Shown here: piece after piece, positions 8,111-16,466 of the stretch
Numbering within the stretch: the stretch's first letter is position 1
How the letters are laid out: each line of letters begins with the position of its first letter
NCBI GenBank assembly: GCA_964642795.1
Contig: CAZXRQ010000008.1
Location: 1 to 39,990 of the forward strand
DNA length: 39,990 bases
Direction: 5' to 3'
Source of the DNA: JAVVVD01 sp964642795
GTDB lineage: Bacteria > Bacillota > Clostridia > Christensenellales > CAG-138
Notes under the pieces: generated by a model
What the model was told of the DNA's origin: nothing
The model's input: only the letters and a program-made list of their open reading frames with translations
Databases searched by the model: none
Made by a program: the position numbers and the translations under genes

Positions 8111-9343
8111 ATGTTTCCTAACGGTACTCTTTTTACCGCAGACCAAACATGGCCGCTGCTGGCGCTCATGTGCGGCTGGGTAGCCCTCTCCATTTGGCTC
8201 GAGCAAAAGTATAAATGGGCCAGCAAGGTCTCCGGCGCTATACTCGCGCTGATTGGCGCTCTGTTGATGGTCAACTTGAAGATCGTCCCCCCGAACGCCC
8301 CCGTATTCGATGACTTCGTATGGGGCATCGCGGTGCCTTTGGCAATCCCGATGCTGCTGATGACCTGCAACCTCAAAAAGATGTGGCGCGACACAGGCCG
8401 GTTTCTGGGGATATTCCTAATCGGCACAGTCGGCACCATGGCCGGCGCTGTGATAGCATTTCTGCTGCTCAGGGGCACCGGCCTTGAAAACCTGGCCCAG
8501 TCTGCAGCCACTATGACAGGCTCCTACATCGGCGGCGGCGTGAACTTCTCCGCTTTGGCCGCCACCTATATGGAAGGCACGTCAACTATCGGCTCGCTTA
8601 CGGTTGCCGATAACCTGCTGATGGCGCTGTACTTCTTTGTACTGCTGGCCATCCCGACCTGGAAGTTCTTCTACAACCAGTATAAGCATCCCCATCTGGA
8701 CGAGGTTCAGTCGGGCGTTTCCGGCGATGTAGAGGGTGAGAAGACCCGCGCGGCCGCGTTCTGGGGTCGCAAGGAGATCTCCATAAAGGATATAGCGATG
8801 AACGTGGCAATCGCAGCGATTATCGTTATGATATCCAAGCTGATCGCCGGCTGGCTGGGCGGCATCATCCCCACCGGCAATTTCATACTCAACCTGTTCA
8901 ACAGCCTGTTGGGCAGCCAGTACATTTGGATCACCACGCTGTCCATACTCTTTGCCACATTCTGCGGCAAGCAGATCGAGCAGCTTAACGGCTCCAGCGA
9001 GATCGGCACCTACCTAATCTATCTGTTCTTCTTCGTAATCGGCGTTCCCGCTTCCATAAGCGCGCTGATCTCGGAAGCGCCGCTGCTGCTGGTGCTCACC
9101 GGCGTGATGGTGCTCGTGAACATGCTGTTCAGCTTCGGCTTCGGCAAGCTGTTCAAGTTCGACCTTGAGGAGATCATACTGGCGTCCAACGCCAATATCG
9201 GCGGCCCGACCACTGCGGCGGCCATGGCCATCTCCCAGGGCTGGACCAAGCTTATCGGGCCCTGTATGCTCATCGGTACCTTCGGTTACGCCATCGGCAC
9301 CTACCTCGGCGTTATCGTATTCAACATACTGCAAGTGCTGTAA
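8111..9343 (+). CDS. DUF819 family membrane protein (YjcL-like)
   Basis: A 410-residue integral membrane protein with about ten or more hydrophobic helices and the DUF819 pattern: GSYIGGGVNFSALA in the first half and the matching ASNANIGGPTTAAAMA in the second, suggesting an internal inverted duplication as in transporters. A cytoplasmic loop (about 195-225) is charged. The ribosome site AGGAGG is 7 bases before the ATG. It lies 100 bases after the dipeptidase with no terminator between, so co-transcription is likely and uptake of a dipeptide- or amino-acid-like compound is a reasonable guess. No family function is established to my knowledge. Confidence 0.88.
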   Translation: MFPNGTLFTADQTWPLLALMCGWVALSIWLEQKYKWASKVSGAILALIGALLMVNLKIVPPNAPVFDDFVWGIAVPLAIPMLLMTCNLKKMWRDTGRFLGIFLIGTVGTMAGAVIAFLLLRGTGLENLAQSAATMTGSYIGGGVNFSALAATYMEGTSTIGSLTVADNLLMALYFFVLLAIPTWKFFYNQYKHPHLDEVQSGVSGDVEGEKTRAAAFWGRKEISIKDIAMNVAIAAIIVMISKLIAGWLGGIIPTGNFILNLFNSLLGSQYIWITTLSILFATFCGKQIEQLNGSSEIGTYLIYLFFFVIGVPASISALISEAPLLLVLTGVMVLVNMLFSFGFGKLFKFDLEEIILASNANIGGPTTAAAMAISQGWTKLIGPCMLIGTFGYAIGTYLGVIVFNILQVL

Positions 9344-9376
9344 TACCGCATAAGAGCATAAAAAAGAGCAATGCGG

Positions 9377-9406
9377 CGCCCGCGAGCCTTCGCGGGCGTC
9401 CGTTTT
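9377..9406 (+). terminator. Intrinsic terminator after the DUF819 gene
   Basis: CGCCCGCGA (9377-9385), 4-base loop, TCGCGGGCG (9390-9398), then TCCGTTTTA. It separates the dipeptidase/DUF819 unit from the SAM hydrolase pair. Confidence 0.75.
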
Positions 9407-9485
9407 ACCCGCCCAAACGTTGCCAAAACCTATGCCTTGGTGTTAAACTATGTTGTACGATAAACACGGGAGATTGCTAGATATT

Positions 9486-10316
9486 ATGAAGCCCATTTTG
9501 GTATTCCAAACCGATTTCACCTATAAGGAGGGCGCGGTCAGCTCCATGTACGGCGTGGTCAAAACCGTGGATCCCACGCTCGAGATAATCACCGGCAGCC
9601 ACGAGCTGCCCCACTTCGATACCTGGAGCGCAAGCTACCGGCTGTATCAGACGGTGCGCTTTTGGCCGGCCGGCACGGTTTTTATATCCGTTGTGGATCC
9701 CGGCGTGGGCACCTCACGGCGCGCCTGCGTCGCAAGGACGGAAGATGGCTACTACATCGTAACGCCGGATAACGGCTCGCTCACCCACATGCTTGCGCAC
9801 AATGGCATATCCTGCGTGCGGGAGATAGATCTAAGCGTAAACCGGCTGAATACCGGCAGCAGCGTGTTCCACGGACGGGACGTGTTTGCCTATACCGCGG
9901 CGCGGCTTGCCTCCGGCGTAATAGACTATGCCGGCGTAGGGCCCGAATACCCGGTAAGTGAGATCGTCCGCCACCCGATCGCGGAGGCGCGGCAAATACC
10001 CGGCGGCATGCGCGGCATATTCGAAATTGCCGACCCCAACTTCGGCAACCTCTGGAGCAACATCCCTGCAAGTCTTGCCGCCGAGTCCGGGCTTGAGCCG
10101 GGCAGGTCGCTGAAGGTGCGCATAGTTCATAACGGCGCTAACGTATTTTCGGGAAACGTCCCGTTCTGCCGTACCTTCGGCGAAGCGGAGCGCGGCGCGC
10201 CGGTGGTATACATAAACGAGCTTACACGGCTGGGCTTTGCCCTGCGTGAGGATAATGCAATGCAGCAATTCGGGCTGAGCTTCGGCCCCAAATGGGAGGT
10301 AGAATTGACCGTATGA
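9486..10316 (+). CDS. SAM hydrolase (SAM hydroxide adenosyltransferase, DUF62), copy 1
   Basis: Member of the fluorinase/chlorinase superfamily. Typical bacterial members hydrolyse S-adenosylmethionine to adenosine and methionine with hydroxide as nucleophile. The Asp-Arg-His triad known for the hydroxide-type enzymes is visible as D71 and R78 in DPGVGTSR and H129 in FHGRD; QTDF near the N-terminus and TPDNG are also present. The chloride/fluoride-specific insertions are not evident. I place the start at the ATG at 9486, in front of KPILVFQTDF. A weak GGGAG lies 13 bases upstream; an ATG at 9450 would add 12 residues. It overlaps the next gene by ATGA, so the two are translationally coupled. 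Confidence 0.9.
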   Translation: MKPILVFQTDFTYKEGAVSSMYGVVKTVDPTLEIITGSHELPHFDTWSASYRLYQTVRFWPAGTVFISVVDPGVGTSRRACVARTEDGYYIVTPDNGSLTHMLAHNGISCVREIDLSVNRLNTGSSVFHGRDVFAYTAARLASGVIDYAGVGPEYPVSEIVRHPIAEARQIPGGMRGIFEIADPNFGNLWSNIPASLAAESGLEPGRSLKVRIVHNGANVFSGNVPFCRTFGEAERGAPVVYINELTRLGFALREDNAMQQFGLSFGPKWEVELTV

Positions 10317-11176
10317 ACAACAATGAAACGCTGTGTAAATTTCTTATACTGCAAAGCGACTTCGGACTGACCGACGGCGCGGTCTCCGCAATGCAGGGGG
10401 TCGCACTCAGCATCGACAATTCGCTCAAGCTGTTCAACCTCACCCACGATATTACGCCGTACAACATATTCGAGGCAAGCTACAGGCTGTTTCAGTCCGT
10501 AGAGTATTGGCCGCGCGGCACGGTATTCGTATCCGTAGTGGATCCCGGCGTGGGCAGTAACCGCAAAAGCGTGGTGGCAAGGACCAGCATGGGACACTAT
10601 ATCGTAACTCCGGACAACGGCGCGCTTACCCACCTTAAGCGCTTCGTCGGCATAACCGCCGTACGCGAGATAGACGAGGCCAAGCACCGCCGCAAGGACA
10701 CAGAATACAGCTATACCTTCCACGGCCGCGACGTATATGCCTTCACCGGCGCAAAGCTGGCCTCCGGCGCGACGGATTTTGAGGACATAGGGCCCGAGCT
10801 TACGGTTTCTGATATTGTGGAGGTCGAAATAGGTGAGGTCGCTGTTTCCGACGGCTTTGTATCCGGCTGCGTGGACATACTGGACGGCTGCTTCGGGAGC
10901 CTTTGGACCAACATCACCAAGGAGGATTTCTTCACCCTTGGCGTGTCCTACGGCGACGAGGTGGAGCTGCGCATATTGAGCGGCTCCATGCCGATATACC
11001 ACAACCGCATCCGCTACGGCCATTCCTTCGCGGACGTGCATATAGGCGAGCCGCTCACATATGTCAATTCGCTCGGGCGCATGGGTGTGGCGATAAACCA
11101 GGGCAATTTTGCCCGCGCATACAGCATAGGCGTGGGCGTACACTGGCACATCGAGTTCAGAAGAATAGAAAAATAG
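10313..11176 (+). CDS. SAM hydrolase (DUF62), copy 2
   Basis: A second complete DUF62 enzyme (287 residues) overlapping the first by 4 bases. The triad is intact: D77 and R84 in DPGVGSNR and H137 in FHGRD, plus QSDFGLTDGAV and TPDNG. The two copies are recognisably paralogous along their whole length but well diverged, so the duplication is old or the copies have different substrates. The stop is TAG and is followed 32 bases later by a strong terminator, which shows that TAG is a genuine stop here. Possible hetero-oligomer, since family members are trimers; this is inference. Confidence 0.9.
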   Translation: MNNNETLCKFLILQSDFGLTDGAVSAMQGVALSIDNSLKLFNLTHDITPYNIFEASYRLFQSVEYWPRGTVFVSVVDPGVGSNRKSVVARTSMGHYIVTPDNGALTHLKRFVGITAVREIDEAKHRRKDTEYSYTFHGRDVYAFTGAKLASGATDFEDIGPELTVSDIVEVEIGEVAVSDGFVSGCVDILDGCFGSLWTNITKEDFFTLGVSYGDEVELRILSGSMPIYHNRIRYGHSFADVHIGEPLTYVNSLGRMGVAINQGNFARAYSIGVGVHWHIEFRRIEK

Positions 11177-11208
11177 GCCCGTCCCCACGGACACAGGCCT
11201 GCTCCTTT

Positions 11209-11250
11209 AGCCGCCGTGATGCGTATATGCTACGCACGGCGGCGTTTTTT
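11209..11250 (+). terminator. Strong intrinsic terminator after the SAM hydrolases
   Basis: GCCGCCG (11209-11215) pairs with CGGCGGC (11236-11242) and the inner TGCGTA (11219-11224) with TACGCA (11230-11235), followed by GTTTTTTT. The hairpin may also serve the convergent regulator gene on the minus strand. Confidence 0.85.
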
Positions 11251-11288
11251 TGTACGCAATGCTTTGATCGCGTGTATCAAACTATCCG

Positions 11289-12527
11289 TCAGCCGTCGCG
11301 CTGTGCCAAATACGCGTACAGATGCATTTGCTCCCCTTTGGCGTGGAAGCTGAAGCCTATGTTGTTGCCGGAATCCGCTGTATAGCCCACGGATTCGGAA
11401 TCCCGCAGCGCAAACCCGCTTGCGCTCAGCTCGCGGCGAAAATACGCAAGGCTGAAATTGTACTCCGTGCAGGTGGGGTATTCGCTCAGCAGCGTGCGCA
11501 TGGAGCGCGCTCCGTTTTTAAAGTAAAAATATGTGCCCAGCAGATACGCGTCCGCTTTGAGCAGCGGCAGAAGCGCCTCCGGAAGAAACGTGGAATTGTA
11601 GAAATTGTGCTCGTTCACGGCAAAGAAGTCTATGTTTACATCTACGCAGCCTCGGCGCAGCGGCAGGCGCGTACTGCTATCGGCGATATACAGTATGTTT
11701 AGCCCCATCCCCTGCTGCTCGATTATCTGCTTATAGGCAAGCAGCGTTTCGGGGTATTTATCCGCCACGATATACCTTCCGCCCGGATGAAGATTCTGCT
11801 GATGGTTGTGCATGAAAAACCATGCGTTGATATAGGTTTCCAGCACCACCTTGTCGGAAAAATCCAACGCGTCTATTCGTTCCGTCATCCAGTTGTACGA
11901 GTGCTCAAACAGCGTTATAAGGCTGGGCGGCAGGTCCTTGTAGGTATTGCGCTTCACGTCCGGCTTATCGTATATATCCTTGTTTTTGTTGGGAGTAAGC
12001 AGTATACCGTTGCTTATGCGCGCTGCATACCCGCACGCGCAGGTCAGCGTCCCGCTGAAAATATACCTTGTGTTCATGGAAACATCGGATACGTTCAGCT
12101 CTCCTCCGCACTCTGGGCAGCGTATCAGCTCCATCATGCACAGCGGCACCCCGGTAAGCACCGCATTTTCGGACAGCTTGCAGTTGAGTTCGCTTGCGCG
12201 GTTGTCCAGCAGGCGCGCCGCGTTGAGCAGCCTCTCGGATTCGCCTATGCAGAAGCGCCGCTTGTCAATATACATATCTATTAGCTCCTGCGCGTCCTGC
12301 TTGCTGGCAAGATCGGATATGCGTATAAGCGAGAGTATCCTGTGTATCTCGCCCAGCGAGAAATACAGCTCCTTAAGCTCCAGTATCAGCTTTAGGTCCT
12401 CTATGGTCTTGGTGTCAAAGTTGCGCTGCCCGCCCTTTTGCGGCGGCGCGAGCAAACCCAGCCTTACATAGTAGTTTATCGTATCTACGGGGATGCCGTA
12501 GTCGCGCGCCACCTGTCCTATCTTCAT
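11289..12527 (-). CDS. MerR-type regulator fused to a zinc-ribbon and degenerate methyltransferase-like domain
   Basis: Residues 1-70 are a MerR-type winged helix (MKIGQVARDYGIPVDTINYYVRLGLL, then a helical dimerisation segment to ~115). A cysteine cluster follows (CPEC at 137-140, CAC at 163-165), probably zinc-binding. From ~200 to 412 the pattern resembles a class I SAM-methyltransferase fold: helix, VVLETYINAWFFM where the glycine-rich motif I should be, RYIVADKYPETLLAYKQ, ILYIADSSTRLPL. The motif-I glycines are missing, so it may bind but not use SAM, or bind another ligand. The ATG at 12527 (GAAGG 5 bases upstream) starts exactly at the HTH. Divergent from the hisD-like gene and convergent with the SAM hydrolases. 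The methyltransferase-fold call is inference. Confidence 0.75.
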   Translation of the reverse strand: MKIGQVARDYGIPVDTINYYVRLGLLAPPQKGGQRNFDTKTIEDLKLILELKELYFSLGEIHRILSLIRISDLASKQDAQELIDMYIDKRRFCIGESERLLNAARLLDNRASELNCKLSENAVLTGVPLCMMELIRCPECGGELNVSDVSMNTRYIFSGTLTCACGYAARISNGILLTPNKNKDIYDKPDVKRNTYKDLPPSLITLFEHSYNWMTERIDALDFSDKVVLETYINAWFFMHNHQQNLHPGGRYIVADKYPETLLAYKQIIEQQGMGLNILYIADSSTRLPLRRGCVDVNIDFFAVNEHNFYNSTFLPEALLPLLKADAYLLGTYFYFKNGARSMRTLLSEYPTCTEYNFSLAYFRRELSASGFALRDSESVGYTADSGNNIGFSFHAKGEQMHLYAYLAQRDG

Positions 12528-12556
12528 AGCAGCCTTCCCTGCCTTCCGTTTTTTAT

Positions 12557-12586
12557 AACATACCATAAAACATGTAGTATGGTCAA
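12557..12586 (-). promoter_or_regulatory. merR-type promoter with operator dyad inside the spacer
   Basis: Minus strand TTGACC (12586-12581), 18-base spacer, TATGTT (12562-12557). A 22-base dyad, ACCATA-AA-ACATGT-AG-TATGGT on the plus strand (12562-12583), is symmetric at 18 of 22 positions and overlaps the spacer. MerR proteins typically bind such a dyad between -35 and -10, so autoregulation by the adjacent regulator is likely. Confidence 0.6.
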
Positions 12587-12607
12587 TGTTTTGCCCGGCA
12601 GTACCTC

Positions 12608-12638
12608 TTGACGCTGTCCGTGCTTCGTAAATTATAAT
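12608..12638 (+). promoter_or_regulatory. 19-bp-spacer (MerR-activated type) promoter of the hisD-like gene
   Basis: TTGACG (12608-12613), exactly 19 bases, then TATAAT (12633-12638). A spacer of 19-20 bases is the hallmark of promoters activated by MerR proteins through DNA twisting. Partial symmetry (TTGACG ... CGTAAA, 12608-12631) is present but weak. It is different from the dyad in the regulator's own promoter. Confidence 0.6.
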
Positions 12639-12672
12639 ACGTACAAGATCAACAAAAGGGAGCGCGCAAGCG

Positions 12673-13944
12673 ATGAAATACTTAAAAAAAGCGGAGGAAC
12701 GCAGCGTTAAAACCAACATGGAAACGGGGCGCGGCGTAAGGGACATAATCGACGACGTTATACAAAACGGGGACGAAGCCCTGCGCCGCTATAACGAACG
12801 CTTCGACGGCTGCCACAGGGCCGGCCTGCGCATATCCGCGCAGGATATAGAACGCGCATACAAAAGCGTTTCCGCCGCCGAAATAGCCGATCTGCACGCT
12901 GCTGCGGCCAATATACGCGCATTTGCCACGGCACAGCGCGAGACGCTGCAGGATATTACTGCGTTCTCGCCGGCGCCCGGAATCACCCTGGGGCACCGCG
13001 TCATACCCATGCAGTCCTGTTGCTGCTATGTGCCCGGCGGCGGTTACCCGCTTTACTCCACGGCATTGATGCTTATAATACCCGCCAAGGTTGCGGGCGT
13101 GTCCCGTGTAGCCGCCTGTTCCCCCGCCGTCAAGGGCACGGACGATATATGCGCAAAGACCATCGTTGCCATGGATATAGCCGGCGCGGATGAAATCTAC
13201 ACCGTGGGCGGCGCGCAGGCTATCGCCGCGTTTGCATACGGTACGGAGAGCATACGTCCGGTGGATATCATAGTAGGGCCGGGCAACAGCTACGTTACTG
13301 AGGCCAAGCGTCAATGCTACGGACAGGTTGGCATAGACTTCATCGCCGGTCCCAGCGAGGTGCTTATATTCGCCGACGATTCCGCCGACGCCGAGCTTGT
13401 CGCCGCAGACCTGCTCGCGCAGAGCGAGCACGACCGCTTTGCGCAGGGAATACTCGTCACAGTGAGCGAGACGCTGGCTGAAAGCGTGCTGCGCGCCGTG
13501 CAAGCGCAGCTTGAAACGCTGAAAACCGCGGGCATAGCCTCCGCATCATGGCAGACCTACGGCGAGATAATCATCGCGGATTCTACGGATGAGGCCGTGG
13601 AGCTTATAAACTGCCGCGCACCGGAGCATCTTGAGCTTGCAGCCGCTGATAACGAGGCCATAGCTCCGCGGCTGTTCAACTACGGTTCTCTGTTTATTGG
13701 CCAGTATACCGCCGAGGTGTTTGGCGACTATGCCTCCGGCACCAACCATACGCTGCCCACTCTGGGCGCGGCACGTTATACCGGCGGAGTATGGGTAGGC
13801 ATGTTTACCAAGACCTGTACGCACCAGTCCTTTACCAAGGAAGCGATGCTTGGCATTTGTCCGCTCGTGGAACGTATGGCGGCGGGCGAGGGGCTTGCCG
13901 GCCATGCCTCCGCTGCAAGGCGGCGCGAGGAAAAATGGAAATAA
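12673..13944 (+). CDS. Histidinol dehydrogenase-family (HisD-like) NAD-dependent dehydrogenase
   Basis: Full-length HisD fold (423 residues). All catalytic and zinc positions of HisD can be aligned by eye: Q250 and H253 in AQSEHD, E318-H319 in RAPEHLEL, D352 in FGDYASGTNH and H411 in EGLAGHASAARRR. The cofactor-site motifs YVPGGGYPLYST, VGGAQAIAAFAYGT and VGPGN are also intact. No other histidine-biosynthesis gene is near; the partners are a transporter and a MerR-type regulator. Orphan HisD homologues in such settings include sulfopropanediol 3-dehydrogenase (HpsN), so a catabolic alcohol dehydrogenase is as likely as HisD. ATG at 12673 preceded by AAAAGGGAG. Confidence 0.85.
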   Translation: MKYLKKAEERSVKTNMETGRGVRDIIDDVIQNGDEALRRYNERFDGCHRAGLRISAQDIERAYKSVSAAEIADLHAAAANIRAFATAQRETLQDITAFSPAPGITLGHRVIPMQSCCCYVPGGGYPLYSTALMLIIPAKVAGVSRVAACSPAVKGTDDICAKTIVAMDIAGADEIYTVGGAQAIAAFAYGTESIRPVDIIVGPGNSYVTEAKRQCYGQVGIDFIAGPSEVLIFADDSADAELVAADLLAQSEHDRFAQGILVTVSETLAESVLRAVQAQLETLKTAGIASASWQTYGEIIIADSTDEAVELINCRAPEHLELAAADNEAIAPRLFNYGSLFIGQYTAEVFGDYASGTNHTLPTLGAARYTGGVWVGMFTKTCTHQSFTKEAMLGICPLVERMAAGEGLAGHASAARRREEKWK

Positions 13945-14067
13945 CGTACCGTTCTCATCAGCTCTGACCTGCGATTCCCGAACGCCGGCTGCGGCCAGTC
14001 CCTCTGCTATATAAAGGCCTTAACGCCGGTATTCGGAATTCAAAATAAAAACGGAGGGAAAACACAC

Positions 14068-15609
14068 ATGGTAGACAATCCAACATTCCTAATCATCGCC
14101 ATGGTAGTTGCGCTGGGCTGCTTCATGTATTTGGGATGGCGCGCCGGCAAAAAGACCAGCGGCAGCTCCGCAGATTACATGGCAGCCGACGGCAAGATGC
14201 CATATTGGCTCACCACCGCCACGCTGCTGGCCACGTTCATCTGCGGCGGTACCGTGATGGGCGGCGCGGGCACCGCATATGTGGACGGCTTGCAGGCCAC
14301 CATACCCGATCCGTTCGCCGCCTGCCTTTGCTTGATAGGCAGCGGGCTTCTGTTTCAGGGTATTATCCGTAAAACGGGCGCAGTGTCCGCAGCGGCTGTT
14401 TACCAAAACCGCTACGGCACCTCCGGCGCGCTGGTAGCCGGCATATGCACCATATTCCCCATGCTGTTCTTTGCAGGCTCCCAGATCGCCGCGACCGCCA
14501 AGCTGTTCCAGATCATTCTTGGTACGTCCTTCGTGCCCATAGCCATTGCAGCAGGCGCATTCGTCATCATTTATACGATGTTCGGCGGCATAACCGCCGT
14601 CGCCTGGACTGACTTTGTTCAGGTAGGGCTGCTCGTGCTGGGCGTTCTGGTGCTGTTCCCTGTAACGCTTGCCAAGCTCAATTCAATGGGTGGGCAGGCG
14701 GCTGCTGCAGGCATGATGGGCAAGGAGTTCTTCAGTCTGCGCAATTACGATTGGTCGTTCACGGGAATTCTCAGCTATCTTGCGCTGTGGGTGGGCGCCT
14801 CCGCAGGTGCTATGCCCGGCGCGGATATCATACAGCGCGGTCTGGTTGCCAAGAGCCCCAAGGTAGCCCGCTGGTCCTCCATAAGCGCCGGCATAATAAT
14901 GACCTTCATAGGCATACTGGTGGTACTCATGGGCGGCTGGTCCAACCTGTTTGCGGCCAACGGCGTATTCTCAGGTGAGCAGATGGCGTTGATAGCCGAG
15001 GACGGCGAGCTGCTTGTGCCTATACTGGCCAACAACCTGCTGCCCAACTGGTTCGTAGCGATATTCTTCGTGGGCCTGCTGGGCGCCATAATGAGCTCCG
15101 CGGACTCCGCGCTGTTTGCGCCCGCCACCATAATCAGCAACGACATAATACGCCCCATAGTTCACAGGCACACCGGCAAGCCCGTCGAGGACAAAAAGCT
15201 CACCCTTTGGACCCGGCTTGCGGTGGTGGGGCTGGGCATAATCGCCACGGTGTTCGGCGCATTCACGCAAAGCGTATTTACGCTGATGGTAATAGCTTGG
15301 GCAGTGCAAATTGTGCTATTCTTCCCGCTGCTGCTCGCACTGTACTGGAAGAAGGCCAATCGTGCCGGCGGTATCGCGGGCATGGTAGTAGGCATGATAT
15401 TCTGCGCCACCATGATGATATCGCAGGGTACAATAGACCCGGAGCCATACTGGCTTTTGGTGTTCGGCCCGATGTTCGCATCGCTTGTGGTGCAGGTCGT
15501 GGTATCGCTTGCTACGCAGAAATCCGACCCGCCCGTACCCCTCTCCCACAGGGACGGCTCCGCCATCAAGTGGCCTGAGCTGGGCGAAAACCTGTTCGTA
15601 GAGGAATAA
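14068..15609 (+). CDS. Sodium:solute symporter family (SSS) transporter
   Basis: A 513-residue membrane protein with about 13 hydrophobic segments and SSS family features: a starting helix, then a Gly-rich loop (SSADYMAADGKMPYW), FICGGTVMGGAGTAY, TMFGGITAVAWTDFVQ and ADIIQRGLVAKSPK in the middle, and GAIMSSADSALFAPA with the conserved Ser/Asp-rich sodium-site helix. It lies ~120 bases after the hisD-like gene with no terminator between, so it is probably the uptake system for that enzyme's substrate. GGAGGG lies 10 bases before the ATG. The substrate cannot be read from sequence. Confidence 0.9.
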   Translation: MVDNPTFLIIAMVVALGCFMYLGWRAGKKTSGSSADYMAADGKMPYWLTTATLLATFICGGTVMGGAGTAYVDGLQATIPDPFAACLCLIGSGLLFQGIIRKTGAVSAAAVYQNRYGTSGALVAGICTIFPMLFFAGSQIAATAKLFQIILGTSFVPIAIAAGAFVIIYTMFGGITAVAWTDFVQVGLLVLGVLVLFPVTLAKLNSMGGQAAAAGMMGKEFFSLRNYDWSFTGILSYLALWVGASAGAMPGADIIQRGLVAKSPKVARWSSISAGIIMTFIGILVVLMGGWSNLFAANGVFSGEQMALIAEDGELLVPILANNLLPNWFVAIFFVGLLGAIMSSADSALFAPATIISNDIIRPIVHRHTGKPVEDKKLTLWTRLAVVGLGIIATVFGAFTQSVFTLMVIAWAVQIVLFFPLLLALYWKKANRAGGIAGMVVGMIFCATMMISQGTIDPEPYWLLVFGPMFASLVVQVVVSLATQKSDPPVPLSHRDGSAIKWPELGENLFVEE

Positions 15610-15626
15610 TCAGATATTCAGGGGTT

Positions 15627-15677
15627 GTCAAGCCGCCGGTTTCGCGCAATACTGGATCCGGCGGCTTGACGCCTGTT
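15627..15677 (+). terminator. Intrinsic terminator after the symporter gene
   Basis: A perfect 13-bp stem, GTCAAGCCGCCGG (15627-15639) with CCGGCGGCTTGAC (15658-15670), then GCCTGTTTTC. It ends the hisD-like/SSS operon and marks the left edge of the island that follows. Confidence 0.8.
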
Positions 15678-15693
15678 TTCTACGCCAATATCA

Positions 15694-15721
15694 TGTAGGG
15701 GCGACCCTGCGTGGTCGCCTA
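15694..15721. repeat. GTAGGGGCGACC-type dispersed palindromic repeat (fragment)
   Basis: TGTAGGGGCGACC ... GGTCGCCTA, with GCGACC (15701-15706) pairing with GGTCGC (15713-15718). From memory this motif class is widespread between genes of Clostridia. It abuts the truncated leucine-rich-repeat gene. Confidence 0.45.
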
Positions 15722-16366
15722 CCCTTCCGGAAAATCGAACGAGGTATTTGAAATTCCAGCGTCAGTAACGTGTGTCGTCCCATCTGCATGCAGGGACTGC
15801 AATAATCTTCGAACGGTTTATATGGCGGACTCCATCGTTGAAATAGGAAGCCATGCCTTCAGTGAATGCCGTTATCTATCCGAAATCCGCTTCTCCGAGC
15901 ATCTTGCGGGAATTCTACCCCATGCTTTTCAATTCTGTGATAAACTATTAGATATCTCGCTCCCAGACAGTGTAACCAGAATTGGCGCGTATGCGTTTGA
16001 AAGCTGCGACATGTTGCGTACGATCGGCTTTTCGGACAGGATAACCGCTATTGGGCGCTCTGCCTTTGAAAACTGTCGGCCGCTTGCTTCCATATCCATT
16101 CCCCGAGGCGTGTCGCAGATCGAGCAGGATACGTTCAGTACTGCGTCGGGTTGACCAGCGTTACGATACCCGACACCGTTACAGAAATTGCACGCGGTGC
16201 TTTTTCATACTGCACGAGTCTGACTGACCTCTTTATTCCAGCCAGCGTAATTACTATTGGCGAAAGCGCCTTTGAGGGCTGTGACCAGCTAACCATTCGG
16301 TGCAAGGACGGCTCCTACGCCCAAGCATACGCCCAGCGTACGGGCATATCTTGCCGGACTGAATAG
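15711..16366 (+). pseudogene. BspA-like leucine-rich-repeat (LRR_5) gene, 5'-truncated and frameshifted
   Basis: The frame reads as repeats of the LRR_5/BspA type: FEIPASVTCVVPSACRDC, SIVEIGSHAFSEC, ISLPDSVTRIGAYAFESC, ITAIGRSAFENC, then (in another frame) VTIPDTVTEIARGAFSYC and VITIGESAFEGC, ending with the usual QAYAQRTG tail. The frame breaks near 16139: adding one T (TTC AGT TAC TGC) restores FSYCVGLTSVTIPD without a gap, so it is a single-base deletion. No signal peptide or start is present; the 5' end is lost at the dispersed repeat. Family members are surface proteins. Isoleucine codon use differs from the native genes to the left. Confidence 0.8.
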
Positions 16367-16466
16367 CAGTAAAAAAGGAACGGATTTCATCCATGGCGGC
16401 AAAGGGGATGGAAGCAGTCGATAAACGCAAAAACAGTACGATATTTCTTGAAGCGGGGAGGGTTCT

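Noticed and set aside
10127..11194. Long minus-strand frame opposite the SAM hydrolases
   Set aside because: The plus strand carries two intact enzymes with all catalytic residues; the reverse frame shows no family pattern.
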